Below are positions 1-10,105 of a stretch of DNA of 64,000 bases, one piece after another. Every line of letters starts with the position of its first letter. Position 1 is the first letter of the stretch. A program made the position numbers and the translations under genes. Below the pieces are notes generated by a model. That model saw only the letters and a list, made by a program, of their open reading frames with translations. It did no database searches and was not told the DNA's origin. The stretch comes from Macrothele yani (taxonomy: Eukaryota > Arthropoda > Arachnida > Araneae > Macrothelidae). Where the stretch lies: positions 111,227,072 through 111,291,071 of the forward strand of contig CM076999.1 in NCBI GenBank assembly GCA_039090855.1. Reading direction: 5' to 3'.

Positions 1-183
1 GTGTCCAAGTTGCTGATATTTCTAGAAGTGAAAAGTCTAATTTTTCATCAATTCAGTATGTCATAGATATGTCATTATGTCTCCTTTTAGGGTATGAGAA
101 TGAAACAATTCCTGAAGCTGTTGATGCCATGGAAAGTGAAATTTATAAAATCTAAAGTGAATTTTTGAAGTTTTCAAGTAGCA
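1..183. other. intronic sequence, nothing recognised
   Basis: No convincing coding frame or repeat boundary is visible before the repeat that starts near 184. It lies upstream of the first visible FOXN-like exon and is presumed intronic. Confidence 0.4.
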
Positions 184-600
184 TCGAATAACAATTTTTT
201 GGTTGTTGTGTGTTGGAAAGAGTGATGTCTTTGTTTGATCACTGATGCCACGCATTTGGAGGATTTTCACTTTGGATCTCTCCCTTTGGTTTTAACTGCT
301 ATAATTAATATATATGCAGTGGCGTTAATGCTCACCAGATGAAGATGTCTCAGTAACTGAGCCCATCTTACGAATTTATGATGTCAGAAGCTGACTGAAA
401 AACACACATAGCGCCATGGATTGTTGGCCACTGTGATGTAAGGCTAACGCGTTCTACTAGATATCGAGAGATTCGGGATTCAATTCCCCAGCGGTGACCG
501 AATAACAATTTTTCGGTTGCTGTGTGTTGCTGAAACGTGGATAGAGCGATGTGTTTGTTTATTCAACTGACGCCACGTATTTGGAGGATTTTCACCATTA
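184..600 (+). mobile_element. tRNA-derived repeat with terminal direct repeats, copy 1
   Basis: A stretch of about 100 bp (CGAATAACAATTTTT, TGTGTGTTG, then GCCACGTATTTGGAGGATT) occurs at 184-275 and again at 499-598, so the unit repeats with a period near 315 bp. Just before the second copy, at about 430-495, is a tRNA-like segment: an A-box-like stretch (TGTAAGGCTAACGCG), an anticodon-stem-like TATCGAGAGATT and a B-box-like GGGATTCAATTCCCC. The same architecture recurs at about 16590-16940, so it belongs to a dispersed family. A tRNA-derived SINE with partly tandem copies is the best guess; it is not a functional tRNA gene. Confidence 0.6.
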
Positions 601-612
601 CTATTATAGATA

Positions 613-870
613 ACATTTTAAATAGCAAAAGTATTAGTGAACAATGGTGTTTATTATCAAAAGATAGTCTCTTGTGGCAAATTTCTTCATAGCAGACTTT
701 GTAAAGTCATGTTAGGGATTTTAACTTTGTCTCATAGTAATGCCTCATGTGAAAGAGTTTTTAGTATAGTAAGGAGAAATAAGATTGATGTAAGAGGCTC
801 TTCGAGTACTTCAACATTTGAATCATTTTTAATTGCAAAAACCAGTATGTCTTTACCTTGCTTCCAGTGA
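613..870 (+). pseudogene. hAT transposase C-terminal dimerisation fragment
   Basis: The translation from about 700 contains 'LTLSHSNASCERVFSIVRR', matching the conserved hAT C-terminal dimerisation motif (P/S-H-S-N-A-x-C-E-R-x-F-S). The frame ends at the TGA near 868. Nothing upstream in the window looks like the catalytic domain, so it is a 5'-truncated scrap. A closely similar motif, with a stop inside it, sits in the hAT-like element at 15299-19050, so the two probably belong to related families. The reading does not extend to any complete gene. Confidence 0.7.
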
Positions 871-1446
871 AAATATTCTGTTGAATTTTAAGAAAAAGCA
901 AAGTCAGCCACACATGTTGGTTTAAATAAAAGTTAGACTTCTTAATGGTTGTCATGTGTGAAATTTAATGTTTAATGGAAAACAAAAATCCATGAGCTAC
1001 ATTATAGTTTTCTAATGGTTTTATATTAATACATTTCCCTGAACAATTAAAATTTTTGTTTAAATTTAATAATTAACAACATAAGTTTTTGCTGATTAGA
1101 TTTAATTAGCTTCTCAATAAAATCTCGATGTAGGGAAAAAATCCTTACATTCTGATGATCAAGAATTTATATAGCTGAAATAGGCTTCAAAAATTATCAG
1201 CACACGTCGTGTTATGGTTTTTTTTATCTGAGTGTTACGTTTTTTGGCTCTGAGAGGTTGTCAGGTCTGCTACATGTTTTACATAATGTCACAATATGTG
1301 GCCACACAGATATGGTTCTAAGTTTCATTGGTGAGACTGAAAGCTTTTATAAGATGTTCCTTATCAAACAGTGGGTAAAGGATTTTGAATGCCAATTTAA
1401 TTTCTTATGGAATATTTAGGTAACCATAATTGTGAACATGTGTTTT

Positions 1447-1459
1447 GTTGTTGTTGTTG

Positions 1460-1497
<38 letters not shown>
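1447..1497. repeat. (TTG)n/(TG)n microsatellite
   Basis: Five TTG units run directly into about 18 TG units. It lies about 115 bp upstream of the FOXN-like exon. Confidence 0.95.
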
Positions 1498-1498
<1 letters not shown>

Positions 1499-1610
1499 GC
1501 TGTATTCCTTTGTTGTTCTTATCTGTAAAGAATTTAATTCTTGATATTAATTTTTATATCATCTTTCATTTGTGAATGATTTTGATGCTAAATACTTTTG
1601 TTTAATGCAG

Positions 1611-1679
1611 ACCCAGAAGTTGATGCAGCTGCTGCTATGCTAACATTGAAAAATGGTCCTAGCATCACTGGGCCTCAAA
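1611..1679 (+). CDS. FOXN2/3-like forkhead factor, internal coding exon
   Basis: The exon is bounded by a pyrimidine-rich acceptor ending TTTAATGCAG (to 1610) and a donor A|GTAAGC at 1680. Two bases complete a codon from the previous exon, then 22 codons read PEVDAAAAMLTLKNGPSITG..., and one base is left over (phase 1). From memory, human FOXN3 has '[20 protein letters not shown]' shortly after its forkhead domain, which aligns well in sequence and context. FOXN3 (CHES1) is a nuclear forkhead repressor linked to checkpoint control. The forkhead domain itself would be on an exon before the window. The identity is by recall and is not confirmed by a search; the exon itself is well supported by the phase match with the next two exons. 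Confidence 0.8.
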
Positions 1680-2124
1680 GTAAGCTCCTAAACTTTATAG
1701 ATGCTTTCTTTTGAAGAGTATTTTACTTGAATTGGACAAGATCGTGTGGCTTTTTATCTTTTTTTAAACCCTCAAAATTGCCCTTTGTCAAGAAATACCA
1801 TAATTTTTTATTTTATACTCCATAGATTATATTATTTATCTGTTAAAGAAGTTATAAATTTAGGCTCCAGGGGCAATGCGCTGCTTTAAGAAAAGTTTTT
1901 GTGGCACTTTGATTTTTGAAAAACTCTGTATTGTAATTTTCAGGAACAATTTTACAGGGTAGCTATAAATGAAGTATACAACTTCAGTATGCTGTTAAAA
2001 TAAAAACGCCAGAAAAAAACATACTTTAAACGTCAAGAGACATGGCAAGTGTTAAAGTTTAAGTTAGATGGTACGAGGTGCCTTATGTAATGAAAAATCT
2101 CGTCAAACATGGAATGCAACAGAC

Positions 2125-2400
2125 ATGGCTTCCCCAGTGGAAAAAACAGCATGTGTGTTTTGGTTTGCGGAGTCACAATCTCTAACAGTTCAGATCAGAG
2201 TATGAGAGACAGGAAGTGTCTTGAAAGGGAAAAGCACTGGGAGATCTTCAATTTCGAATGAAAAGGTGAAAGACGTGCATGAAGCTTATCTAAGGATCTC
2301 GAAGAAGAATGTCCGCGTCTCCAGTCGTGAACTCAAAATACCACAAGTAACGGTTCACAAGGTTCCGCATAAATGTCTCCTCCTATATGTGTATACAAGG
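2125..2400 (+). pseudogene. transposase N-terminus (helix-turn-helix) of the 1955-5550 element
   Basis: From the ATG at 2125 the frame reads MASPVEKTACVFWFAES, a familiar N-terminus of an arthropod Tc1/mariner-type transposase. After a frameshift, 'ETGSV' and 'GKSTGRSSISNEKV' continue the linker and the second helix-turn-helix (KNVRVSSRELKIPQVTVHKV). It is cut at about 2400, where the mariner terminus begins. DNA-binding half only; not functional. Confidence 0.75.
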
Positions 2401-3287
2401 TCTGTCCGGAAAGTAATGAGACTCATTCAATAACAGACGTTTAATTAAAGTTATACTTACATAACGTTAAAATTTCTCGAAATAACATCCTTGGACATCA
2501 ATACACCACTGCCAGCGGTTCTGCTACGCCGCATAGCTTACCTGGAAGTGAGGAATAGGGATTGCTTTCAAAGCACTCGTTGCGGCAGTTTCTTTTTGTT
2601 TTCCCGGCTCAAATCCAGCCTGAAAGGACACCTTTTTTGTAACAGTCCAAAGATGGTGTCATTTCAGGCTGGATTTGAGCCGGGGAAACAAAAAGAAGTC
2701 AGCCAGGCCAAGTCCGAACTGTTGGGAAGTTGGGGCAGCGTCGCCACGTTGTGTTTCGCCAGAAACTCTCTCTCTCTCTCAGCGACGCGTGGCTCGGCGC
2801 ATTATTGTGGTGAATAACCCAAGTGCTGGTGATCTCCGGGCGGATGCGTGCAACTCCGTTTTTTAGCCGTTGAAGCACTTCCGCGTAAAATGCAGCATTG
2901 ACCATTTGTCCGGGTGGTACAAACTCCTTATGGACTACACCTTTACAGTCAAAGAAAACAATAAACATCGATTTGCATATTCGAGCCTTCTTTGGTCGAG
3001 GAGACTCGGAAGTGTGCCACTCTGAGCTGTGTCTTTTCATCTCCGGATCGTACTCAAAGACCCACGTTTCATCACCTGTTATCACTTTCTCCAAAAAAAC
3101 CAGGTTCACTCCTCACACGGTCCACAAGCTCACGAGAAATCGACACACGGTGGTTCCTCTGTTCATCCGTCAAAACCTTAGGAACCAATTGGGCGCAAAC
3201 TTTCCGCATGTGCAATTCTTGCGTAATTATTTCATGCACAATGGATTTCGTGAGTCCCACGTGCTCTGCTACCAATCTAAATCTGAG
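2398..3287 (-). pseudogene. mariner transposase fragment (DD34D type), degenerate
   Basis: The + strand shows a mariner-like end at about 2400 (GGTCTGTCCGGAAAGTAATG). On the minus strand, 3275-3072 reads a helix-turn-helix and linker (EHVGLTKSIVHEII, then QRNHRVSISRELVDR), and 3109-2699 holds the catalytic core: VITGDETWVF (first Asp intact), then IHHNNAPSH, where the usual second Asp is Asn. The third-Asp region is frameshifted near 2720. The first ~60 residues and the far terminus are missing where Penelope sequence joins at about 3287. Inactive. Confidence 0.8.
2591..2696. repeat. 35-bp inverted repeat inside the mariner remnant
   Basis: Positions 2591-2625 pair with 2662-2696 over about 35 bp with a ~36-bp spacer. 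Both arms encode the same mariner piece (FFLF.RLKSSLK), one on each strand, so the 3' part of the transposase has been duplicated in inverted orientation. Confidence 0.8.
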
Positions 3288-3723
3288 AAGTAGGTGTTGA
3301 CATTCATGAAGTCAATTCCAACCTTTAAAATCATTTACAGTTGTACCTCTTCTTCTCTTTATTTCCAGTCCTTCTGATACTTTTCTTTGAAAAAGTGCTG
3401 TTGATGAGTCAGAACTCTACAGAGTCCCAAAACACTTTATGTCCTGCATTTTGAACATGTCTGTCTAAACCTGTTTTGTTTGTCATATTTTTAATTGCTG
3501 CTTTATGTTCTTTCTCTGCCAGTCTGGGTTTGGCTATCTGTTTTTTCCCACATAGCTGAGACCACACTCACATTTTTGTTGTAGACATACCTTCTCTAAA
3601 TGGATTTTTTTTTGTTTGTTTTAATTGTTGGTATGCTTCTTATAGCACCTTTATACATGGTCAAGTCACATTATTGTGACCATCAGCTAATATCCAGAGT
3701 AACCACCGTGTGAGACGTTAAAG
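3285..3723 (-). pseudogene. Penelope GIY-YIG fragment joined to a Tc1 terminus (inverted copy)
   Basis: The reverse complement of 3285-3655 matches the GIY-YIG-containing block at 7230-7705 base for base over long stretches. Positions 3656-3723 are the last ~65 bp of a Tc1 element (CAAGTCACATTATTGTGACC..., the same terminus as at 7163-7227). The junction between the two element types is therefore the same in both copies, but in opposite orientation. The minus-strand translation includes the 'CGLSYVGK' box of the endonuclease with frameshifts. Not functional. Confidence 0.75.
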
Positions 3724-3739
3724 GGCGCCCTGGGCGTGG

Positions 3740-4793
3740 CTTATTCTCGACGCTCTCTCTTCCCTTTGTGAACATTTTGTGCCACCGAAACACTTGTGCT
3801 TTTGATAAAGCATCCTTCCCGTAGGCTTTCTGTATCATAGCAAGCGTCTCGGTCGCGGATTTTTCGAGTTTAACACAAAATTTTAACTCTTCTGCATTTT
3901 GACCGTTAAGCGGCGCTCACACAGCTGTCCACTTCACAAGTCAGATCCTCACTCTGTAAAAGCTCAGAGCCAACTGACGAGACATCGATCCGTTTACCTA
4001 ACATACCCCGCCACCCGTCATGCCCGGAGACTCTTCCTGCAAGTGAAACTGCATAAAGCTGGTAACCCCATCAGACCTTTAGTGGAATATTCTTTTTCTC
4101 CAGCAGTAAACCTTGAAAAGAGATTGGTCCTCAAATGCAAATCCCTGGCAGCCAACCATCCTCATACAGTTGTCTCTACTTCAAACTTCATCCACAACCT
4201 TCCTAATTCCTTTCCTCCTTGTGATAATCTGTATACTCTTGATGTAGAATCTTTGTTTCCCTCTGTACCATATTTTGATTCCTACATGCTCCTCATGAAG
4301 AAATTGATTCTCCATTTTGAACCTCCCCGGTCCGCTTATCAAAGATCTTTATGATTGTTTCCACACTATTCATCAACACAGTTGTTTTGTTTTCAACAAA
4401 ATTGTGTATAGGCAACAATCTGGTCTCCCCATGGGCTCACCTCTTTCCCCTCTGCTTGCTGAAATCTACATGCAACATATTGAAGTTTCCATAATTCCTC
4501 TACACCCTTTTCAACCTTCCCTATGGTTAAGATATGTAGATGACATTTTCATTAGCTGGCCACATTCCGAGTCTGAGCTACAGATACTGATCAACTCCAT
4601 TACAGAAAAATTTCCTTCCATTAAGCTCACTATATCTAAGGAAGTAAATCACAAAATTGATTTCCTGGATGTATCTATCTGCAGAAACGCTGATCTCTCC
4701 ATTACTCGTTCCGTCTATCGAAAACCTTCTGCAGCCACTAACATCATTCCCTACAAATCTTGCATCATCCACGTCAAAAAGCATTTGTGGTAG
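3740..4793 (+). pseudogene. Penelope-like reverse transcriptase fragment
   Basis: Two overlapping frames (3899-4354 and 4317-4793) together show Penelope RT blocks in order: FLQVKLHKAGNPIRPLV, LYTLDVESLFPSVP (motif A Asp), YRQQSGLPMGSPLSPLLAEI (motif B), LRYVDDIFISW (catalytic YVDD, motif C), HKIDFLDVSICRN (motif D region) and YRKPSAATNIIPYKS. One frameshift lies near 4340. The N-terminal part and the GIY-YIG domain are missing here. The piece ends abruptly at about 4793, where the disrupted Tc1/mariner transposase frame resumes. Confidence 0.85.
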
Positions 4794-4794
4794 A

Positions 4795-5437
4795 CATGCT
4801 TAATCACACTCACGAAGACCCCACTCTCCTTTCACAGATCTGTTTCAGCAATGAGTCAACATTCCATGTTTCTAGTAGAGTGAATAAACATAATTGCCGA
4901 ATCTGGGGCACGGAAAATCCCCATGTGGTCGTATCACACAAGAGAAACAGCCCAGGGGCTAATCTCTGGGCTGGCCTAATGGAAGACACTGATCAGGCCC
5001 CTTTTCTTTGCTGGACCAATCGTTACTGACATATAACGTACCTGGACATGGTAGAACAATTCGCAATTCCACAACTCCAGGATATTCAAGACATCATTTT
5101 TCAGCAAGATAGAGCACCTCTGCACTGGTGTTTGGATATACATAGATCTTTACACCACCATTTTCCAGGGTGTTGGATTGGATGTGGGGGTCCGCCGGCA
5201 TGGCCACCGTGTTATCCTGATATTACCCCCGTGAGATTTTTTCTTTGGGGCTTTATTAAGGACAGTATGTATAAGAAAAAGGTTACATCTATCACTGAGC
5301 TCAAACAACGCATTACTGCAGCCTTCCTCCTTGTTACACCTGGCATTCTGCAGCGTACGTGGGTGGAACTGGATTATCATTTAGACATCCTGCGAGCAAC
5401 CAATGCAGCACACGTGGAGACCTGCCGACATTTTTAA
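4795..5437 (+). pseudogene. transposase C-terminus of the 1955-5550 element
   Basis: The frame reads CFSNESTFHVSSRVNKHNC.IWG (usual FSDES, here Asn replaces the first catalytic Asp), then IIFQQDRAPLH (second Asp intact), then YPDITPVRFFLWGFIKDSMY (third acidic position region), and ends with 'RATNAAHVE' at 5437. This order is the DDE catalytic core of a Tc1/mariner-type transposase. A frameshift separates 5029 from 5048. It resumes directly after the Penelope fragment, showing the Penelope piece landed inside it. Confidence 0.8.
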
Positions 5438-5551
5438 AAAACGTTCACAGTTACCATGTGTTTTGACATTAAAAGTAAGTTTTTATTTATTGTAGTTTTT
5501 TTTTTTCCAACAGTATACTGAAGTTGTATACTTCATTTATGGACACCCTGT

Positions 5552-5660
5552 ATATTTGTAAAATCACGTCAAAAATGTATATTTGTAAAATCCATTTTAA
5601 AATATGATATATTTGTAAAATCAAATCATAAAATCACTATATTTATGAAATCAAATCAAA
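5552..5660. repeat. short tandem repeat of ATATTTGTAAAATC-type units
   Basis: Four to five imperfect copies of ATATTTGTAAAATC with variable spacers follow the right end of the Tc1/mariner-type element. Confidence 0.7.
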
Positions 5661-6011
5661 AATGTGTTAATAACAGAAAAAACATAATGCAATACACAAG
5701 ATAGAGAGGACCACAGACAGTTGTAAAGAAGCATTTTTTTTTTATTTTGAGAGGAAATATGGTGCAACAGAGACAGTGTTATTTGATTATTTTCCTTTGC
5801 AGACTATCATATGCTGCGGGTAGCTCAGCATCACACACGTTCATGGGCGCAGCAGATCTAATTATAGAACTGCAGTAATGCTGAAAAAAATTTGATTTTT
5901 GTTCTTTGTTCACTTAAAAGTAACATCAACTTCCACATTTCTCCTATCACTGTATTAAAAAAATGGTGTCTGATAGTTTAACATTTTATTATTAGTGGTA
6001 GGTTTCTTAAA
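5661..6011. other. intronic sequence, nothing recognised
   Basis: AT-rich, with a T run at 5736-5745 and no coding frame or recognisable repeat end. Confidence 0.5.
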
Positions 6012-7227
6012 CACAGTCGAGTCACATTACTGTGACCACCTCCTACTTTTGACATCAACAGCACGTAGCCAATGAAAGAAGACACGTGTCGTGAGCTGGC
6101 TTGGAGGGTTATAAGGTGTGCTGTTGGCAATCTGAAAACATATCACTCGTTGCTGTCGTGGATAAAAGGAGCGATTATCAGATTTGCAAAAAGGGATGAT
6201 TATCGGCTTTCGGGCCAAGGGTGGCAGCATTTCTGAAACAGCGCAGTTTCTGAACTGTTCGTGTGCTGCTGAGGTTAAAGTGTATCGTGGTTAGAGAAAT
6301 GGCACCATTCGAAATAAGCGATGTGGAAACTGCGGAGCACCACGTGCCATTGATGTGAGAGGTGAACATCAGATTAGAAGGTGCATGAGGGCGAATGACA
6401 TGCTACAATATAGCAACTCACTTGCCGAATGAACCAGGGGGGCTACCGGAAGTGTGTCTAAAACGACAGTTCAGCGAACCCTGCTGCGTATGGGCTCCGA
6501 CTCAGGCGGATGGTCATGGCCCCTATGCTAACGAAGGTGCATCGGCAGAAAAGGCTTACATTTGCACGGCAGTATCGGAATTGGACCTCCGCTGATTGGC
6601 AAAGGATTGGCTTCTCCGACGAGTCCCGCTTTCTGATTCATCGAACGGATGGACGTTGGCGTATAAGGCGAGAAACATTGGAGAACAAGCACTCTTCAAC
6701 CATTGCTGGAAGAGCACAAGCTGGTGGTGGCAGCGTTATGGTCTGGGGAATATTTTCATGGCATTCTCTGGGTCCACTCAAACCTGTGGAAAACACTATG
6801 GACCGAATTCATTGTGAATCCATCCTTGCAGACCATATACGCCCATGCATGCTGATTGTCTTCCTAGGGGCGGATGGGATCTTCCAGCACAACAATGCGA
6901 CGTGTCACACAGCTAGAAATGTCCCATAGTGGTTGGAAGAACATGATGAAGACTTCAAAATACTTCCCTGCCCCCCTAATTCCCCAGACTTAAACCCAAT
7001 TGAGCATCTGTGGGACCACCTCGATCGTGTTGTTTGCTCTATGGATCCTCCACCATGCACCCTTCAGCAGCTGTCAGATGCACTACAGTCAGCATGGCTC
7101 CGCATACCTGTGAACACCTTCCAGCACCTTATTGAGTCACTCCCAGTCCGTCTAGCTGCTGTCCGTGCTGCACACGGTGGTTACTCTGGATATTAGCTGG
7201 TGGTCACAATAATGTGACTTGACCGTG
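6012..7227 (+). mobile_element. Tc1-like transposon, near full length, inactive
   Basis: The ends pair as CAC[A/G]GTC[G/A]AGTCACATTA inverted repeats of about 25 bp (left from 6012, right to 7227), with a TA after the right end. The length of about 1.2 kb is normal for a simple Tc1. It sits directly against a Penelope GIY-YIG block on the right. Confidence 0.8.
6182..7196 (+). pseudogene. Tc1 transposase (DD34E type), broken
   Basis: The coding order is N-terminal helix-turn-helix (GFRAKGGSISETAQFLNC), then a region with stops and frameshifts to about 6510, then TFARQYRNWTSADWQRIGF, FSDESRFLIHRTDGR.R.R (first Asp intact), GGGSVMVWGIFSWH, IFQHNNATCHTAR (second Asp changed to Asn), a stop at 6927-6929, and SPDLNPIEHLWDHLDR (Glu of DDE present). 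The C-terminus VRAAHGGYSGY ends at 7196. The Asp-to-Asn change and the stops make it inactive. Confidence 0.88.
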
Positions 7228-7229
7228 TA

Positions 7230-7705
7230 TAAAGGTGCTTATAAAAGAAGCCTACCAACAATTAAAACAAACAAAAAAATCCATTTAGAGTAAGGTGTGG
7301 TCTACAACATAAAATGTGAGTGTGGTCTCAGCTATGTGGGAAAAACAGATAGCTTAAACCCAGACTGGCAGAGAAAGAACATAAAGCAGCAATTAAAAAT
7401 ATGACAAGCAAAACAGGTTTGGACAGACATGTTCAAAATGCAGGACATCTTAAAACCAGACTGGCAGAGAAAGAACATAAAGCAGCAATTAAAAATATGA
7501 CAAGCAAAACAGGTTTGGACAGAGATGTTCAAAATGCAGGATGTAAAGTTTTTTGGGACTCTGTAGAAGTTCTGACTCATCAACAGCACTTTTTCAAAAG
7601 AAAAGTGTTGGAAGGACTGGAAATAGAGAGAAGAAGAGGTACAACTGTAAATGATTTTAAAGGTTGGAATTTACTTCATAAATGGCAACACCTACTAATG
7701 CTGTG
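7230..7705 (+). pseudogene. Penelope GIY-YIG endonuclease fragment with internal duplication
   Basis: Around 7290-7350 the frame gives VYNIKCECGLSYVGKT, the GIY-YIG-type box of Penelope endonucleases (Y-x-I-x-C-x-C-x2-x-Y-V-G). A block of about 100 bp (TTAAACCCAGACTGGCAGAG... to ...ATGTTCAAAATGCAGGA) occurs twice in tandem at about 7352-7450 and 7451-7543. The end reads HFFKRKVLEGLEIERR...NDFKGWNLLHKW. The upstream RT is not attached. An inverted copy without the internal duplication is at 3285-3655 and a small third copy is near 61850. Confidence 0.8.
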
Positions 7706-7837
7706 TAGTCCTGAGTAAGAGCAGATGTACTATCTGAGAATTTGACTTAAAATTCTTTTTTATTCCTTAGTAAACCCCATAAATTTAAAATATTTATAAT
7801 TAAGATTTTGTGGCAAGTGAATTGCAACTCTGACAAC

Positions 7838-8040
7838 AGTGTTTTCAGCTGAGATGCATGCCGTGTACCTTGCACTCTGTCACATCCAATTGAGACATAG
7901 CTGTGCTTTGGATTCTTTCAGTGTTCTGCTGACCTTCTTTGTGGAGGGGAGAGGCCATCTTTCCCTGTATCAGATGAGACAATTGCTCAACTCTTTCTCC
8001 GAGGCTGATTTTCAGGCCTGTTTCTGCTGAATGAGAAGCT
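7838..8040 (+). pseudogene. possible LINE RNase H fragment
   Basis: The frame 'VFSAEMHAVYLALCHIQLR' followed by 'LDSFSVLL' resembles the RNase H motifs of jockey-type LINEs (ExxAI.LAL, TDSLSALQAL). It is short, has no flanking RT and is degenerate, so this stays a tentative call. Confidence 0.35.
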
Positions 8041-8378
8041 ATGTTGAGGCCCAGGAAAATGAATCAGTTGTCACCTGGTCCATTTCCTCCTTGGTAGTTA
8101 CAATCTTGCCATTGTACCACTGAGACGCTTGTTATTCTTAAGCATATTAGGTGTATATTGCAAGCTCCATTGGACCAAGATTTAGGGAACGAACTGCATC
8201 TTACTAATATTAAGTCAGTTCTTGGACTCTGGTCTTCAATTTTTCTTCTGAACCATTGAAAGGAAGTTGCACTTGCAGGTCTCTGCAGTGAATGTTGACA
8301 TTTCACTCACTGCTACCTGCTTGTGGTGACACTGCCGCTGTGAGGAAGATGTGACATTTACCTCTCACTGTTGTGCCC

Positions 8379-8381
<3 letters not shown>

Positions 8382-8411
<30 letters not shown>
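8382..8411. repeat. (TG)n microsatellite
   Basis: About 15 uninterrupted TG dinucleotides. Confidence 0.95.
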
Positions 8412-8914
8412 TTGTGGTTGTTGTTTCCATTTTCAATGTGCTTGCCATCAGCCTTTACCTACTATACAAAATGACCCAGATATATTAAGTGGCCTAAATC
8501 AGTGTGATGCACCTTCTATGCTGTATTTTTTTTTTTTTACTTCGCATTCATGTTTTACACTTTTTGTAGTCTGTTGTCTTTGTTTCAGCTATTTACACCA
8601 TTTCATGTCATGCTTGTGTACATTGTTGCATACACATTTTGTTATGTTTTCCTTTCTGTATCTGTTATAAGTAAGCTATGGTGCTTGGCACTTTTTGGCC
8701 CTTTGAGCCCTTTGCACCAGAAACTTGGATCAATCAACCAGTCAGTTCTTCTCAACACCAAAAAACTCTTTGTAAGCTGAAGATCGTGCCCTGAGTTTTT
8801 AGATAGTATCTTTTAAAGAAGTGTTTTCCAACTGCCGTTCCACAAGAAATGAGTGAATTTATTTATTTTTCTTTTGAATCAAAATGGAGTCGAAGTAAAA
8901 GTAAATCTAGATCT

Positions 8915-9200
8915 AAATTCTTTTTAACGCCTGTCATGGAAGATTAAAGGAAGCTTGAATTGCTAATCTCTTCACAGAAGATTTGCAGATAATCCAACTA
9001 CTACGGAAATCATCGGTCAGCTACGGATAATGGAAAGCATCGGATATAAAGTTTTTTGAACGCCTGTTGCAGAAGATTAAAGGAAGCTTGGATCACTAAT
9101 CTCTTCACAGGAGATCTGCAGAGAATCCAACTACTAACGAAAATCATCAGTCGGCTACAGATTATGGAAAGCATTGGATATACTATGGAAATCAAAAATC
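8915..9200. repeat. tandem repeat, ~136-bp unit, two copies
   Basis: The stretch CGCCTGTCATGGAAGATTAA... with AAGGAAGCTTGAATTGCTAA, CTTCACAGAAGATTTGCAGA and ATCATCGGTCAGCTACGG at 8930-9040 recurs at 9062-9180 with few changes. The 'ATCGTCGGTC.-CTAC-GGA' core is shared with the short array at 37440-37605. Confidence 0.75.
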
Positions 9201-9625
9201 TCAGTGAAATGACCTTTTTAATGATGTGCATTAAGTTTATTTTCATGTTTTCTAGATTATAACATTCATTAAACATTTTGGAGAGTGTTTCTTGAATGTT
9301 TTCAATATTAACTGCTGATGGGTTGAAGTACACCTAGACAATAGATGAAAAGATAAGAGATAATCTGTGTTTATTGGCGTAAGTAAACAGAGAAATATAT
9401 GCAAATTTCCCCACGAGCTTTCTCCGTCAATGGACAGCTTTCTCAGGCAGTTATTAGGTTAAGAGCACAGAATTTAATCTATGCTCTTTAATTGATTCTG
9501 TGCTCTTAACCCAATAACCGCCTGACGAAGCCGCCCTTTGACGGATAAAGCTCACGGGGGAATTTGTATATATTAGGGGTATGTAAAAGTTTCCTCCATT
9601 TTAAGGAGAAAGGGGACAGGAACAA

Positions 9626-10105
9626 TCAGAAAACCAGTACATATTTATTCAATGAAATATTGGCCGTTAGCATCAATGACCTTTTGCCATTTTTCAGGCA
9701 ACAAATAAATGCCTCTGTGATAGGACTGGGGCTTGAGCTGAAGAATGCAGTGATGACATTTTCCACCTCTGGAACTGTGTTGAACTGCTTTTGGGCTAGG
9801 GAATGTTGCGTAGAGTGAAACAGATGAAAGTCTGGGGGTGCAATGTCCGGAGAGTAAGCCAGGTGCAGTAAAGCCTCCCAGTGTAACTGTTCAAGAGTTG
9901 ATTTCGTGGTGCACCGACATGTGTGGTCTGGCATTATTGTGTAACAGGATGACTGGACGGCGTCCTTTCCCTGTCATTGGGCATTTTTGCTCGATTGCAG
10001 CGTTCAGTTTCAACTGATTGCTATATCGTTGTGCAGCGATTGTTTTGCCCAGTTTCAGCAGTTCGAAATACAGCACTCCATGCATATCCCACCAGACACA
10101 CGACA
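9626..10105 (-). pseudogene. mariner transposase, C-terminal part
   Basis: The minus strand reads CVWWDMHGVLYFELLK, LLHNNARPH (the usual second Asp is Asn) and, in a shifted frame, YSPDIAPPDFHLF (third Asp). The middle of the gene is at 12791-12990 and the N-terminus at 20012-20375. In the middle part the first catalytic region reads TRNEKWVYCDNP rather than TGDEKW, so the first Asp is Asn too. The reading frame runs through both insertion points once the inserts and one copy of each target duplication are removed. Inactive. Confidence 0.85.

Larger units (their letters stand above)
1955..5550 (+). mobile_element. Tc1/mariner-superfamily element with ~42-bp inverted termini, disrupted
   Basis: The left end (CAGGGTAGCTATAAATGAAG...) matches the reverse complement of the right end (...CTTCATTTATGGACACCCTG) for about 42 bp, including GTATACAACTTCAGTAT. 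A TA dinucleotide flanks each end (1953-1954 and 5551-5552), as expected for this superfamily. Inside are the N-terminal (2125-2400) and C-terminal (4795-5437) parts of one transposase, separated by a mariner piece, Penelope pieces and an old Tc1 terminus. The insert between the parts is about 2.4 kb. Confidence 0.75.

Noticed and set aside
7838..8306. Host gene exon
   Set aside because: Similarity is to LINE RNase H if anything; no splice signals in phase were found.
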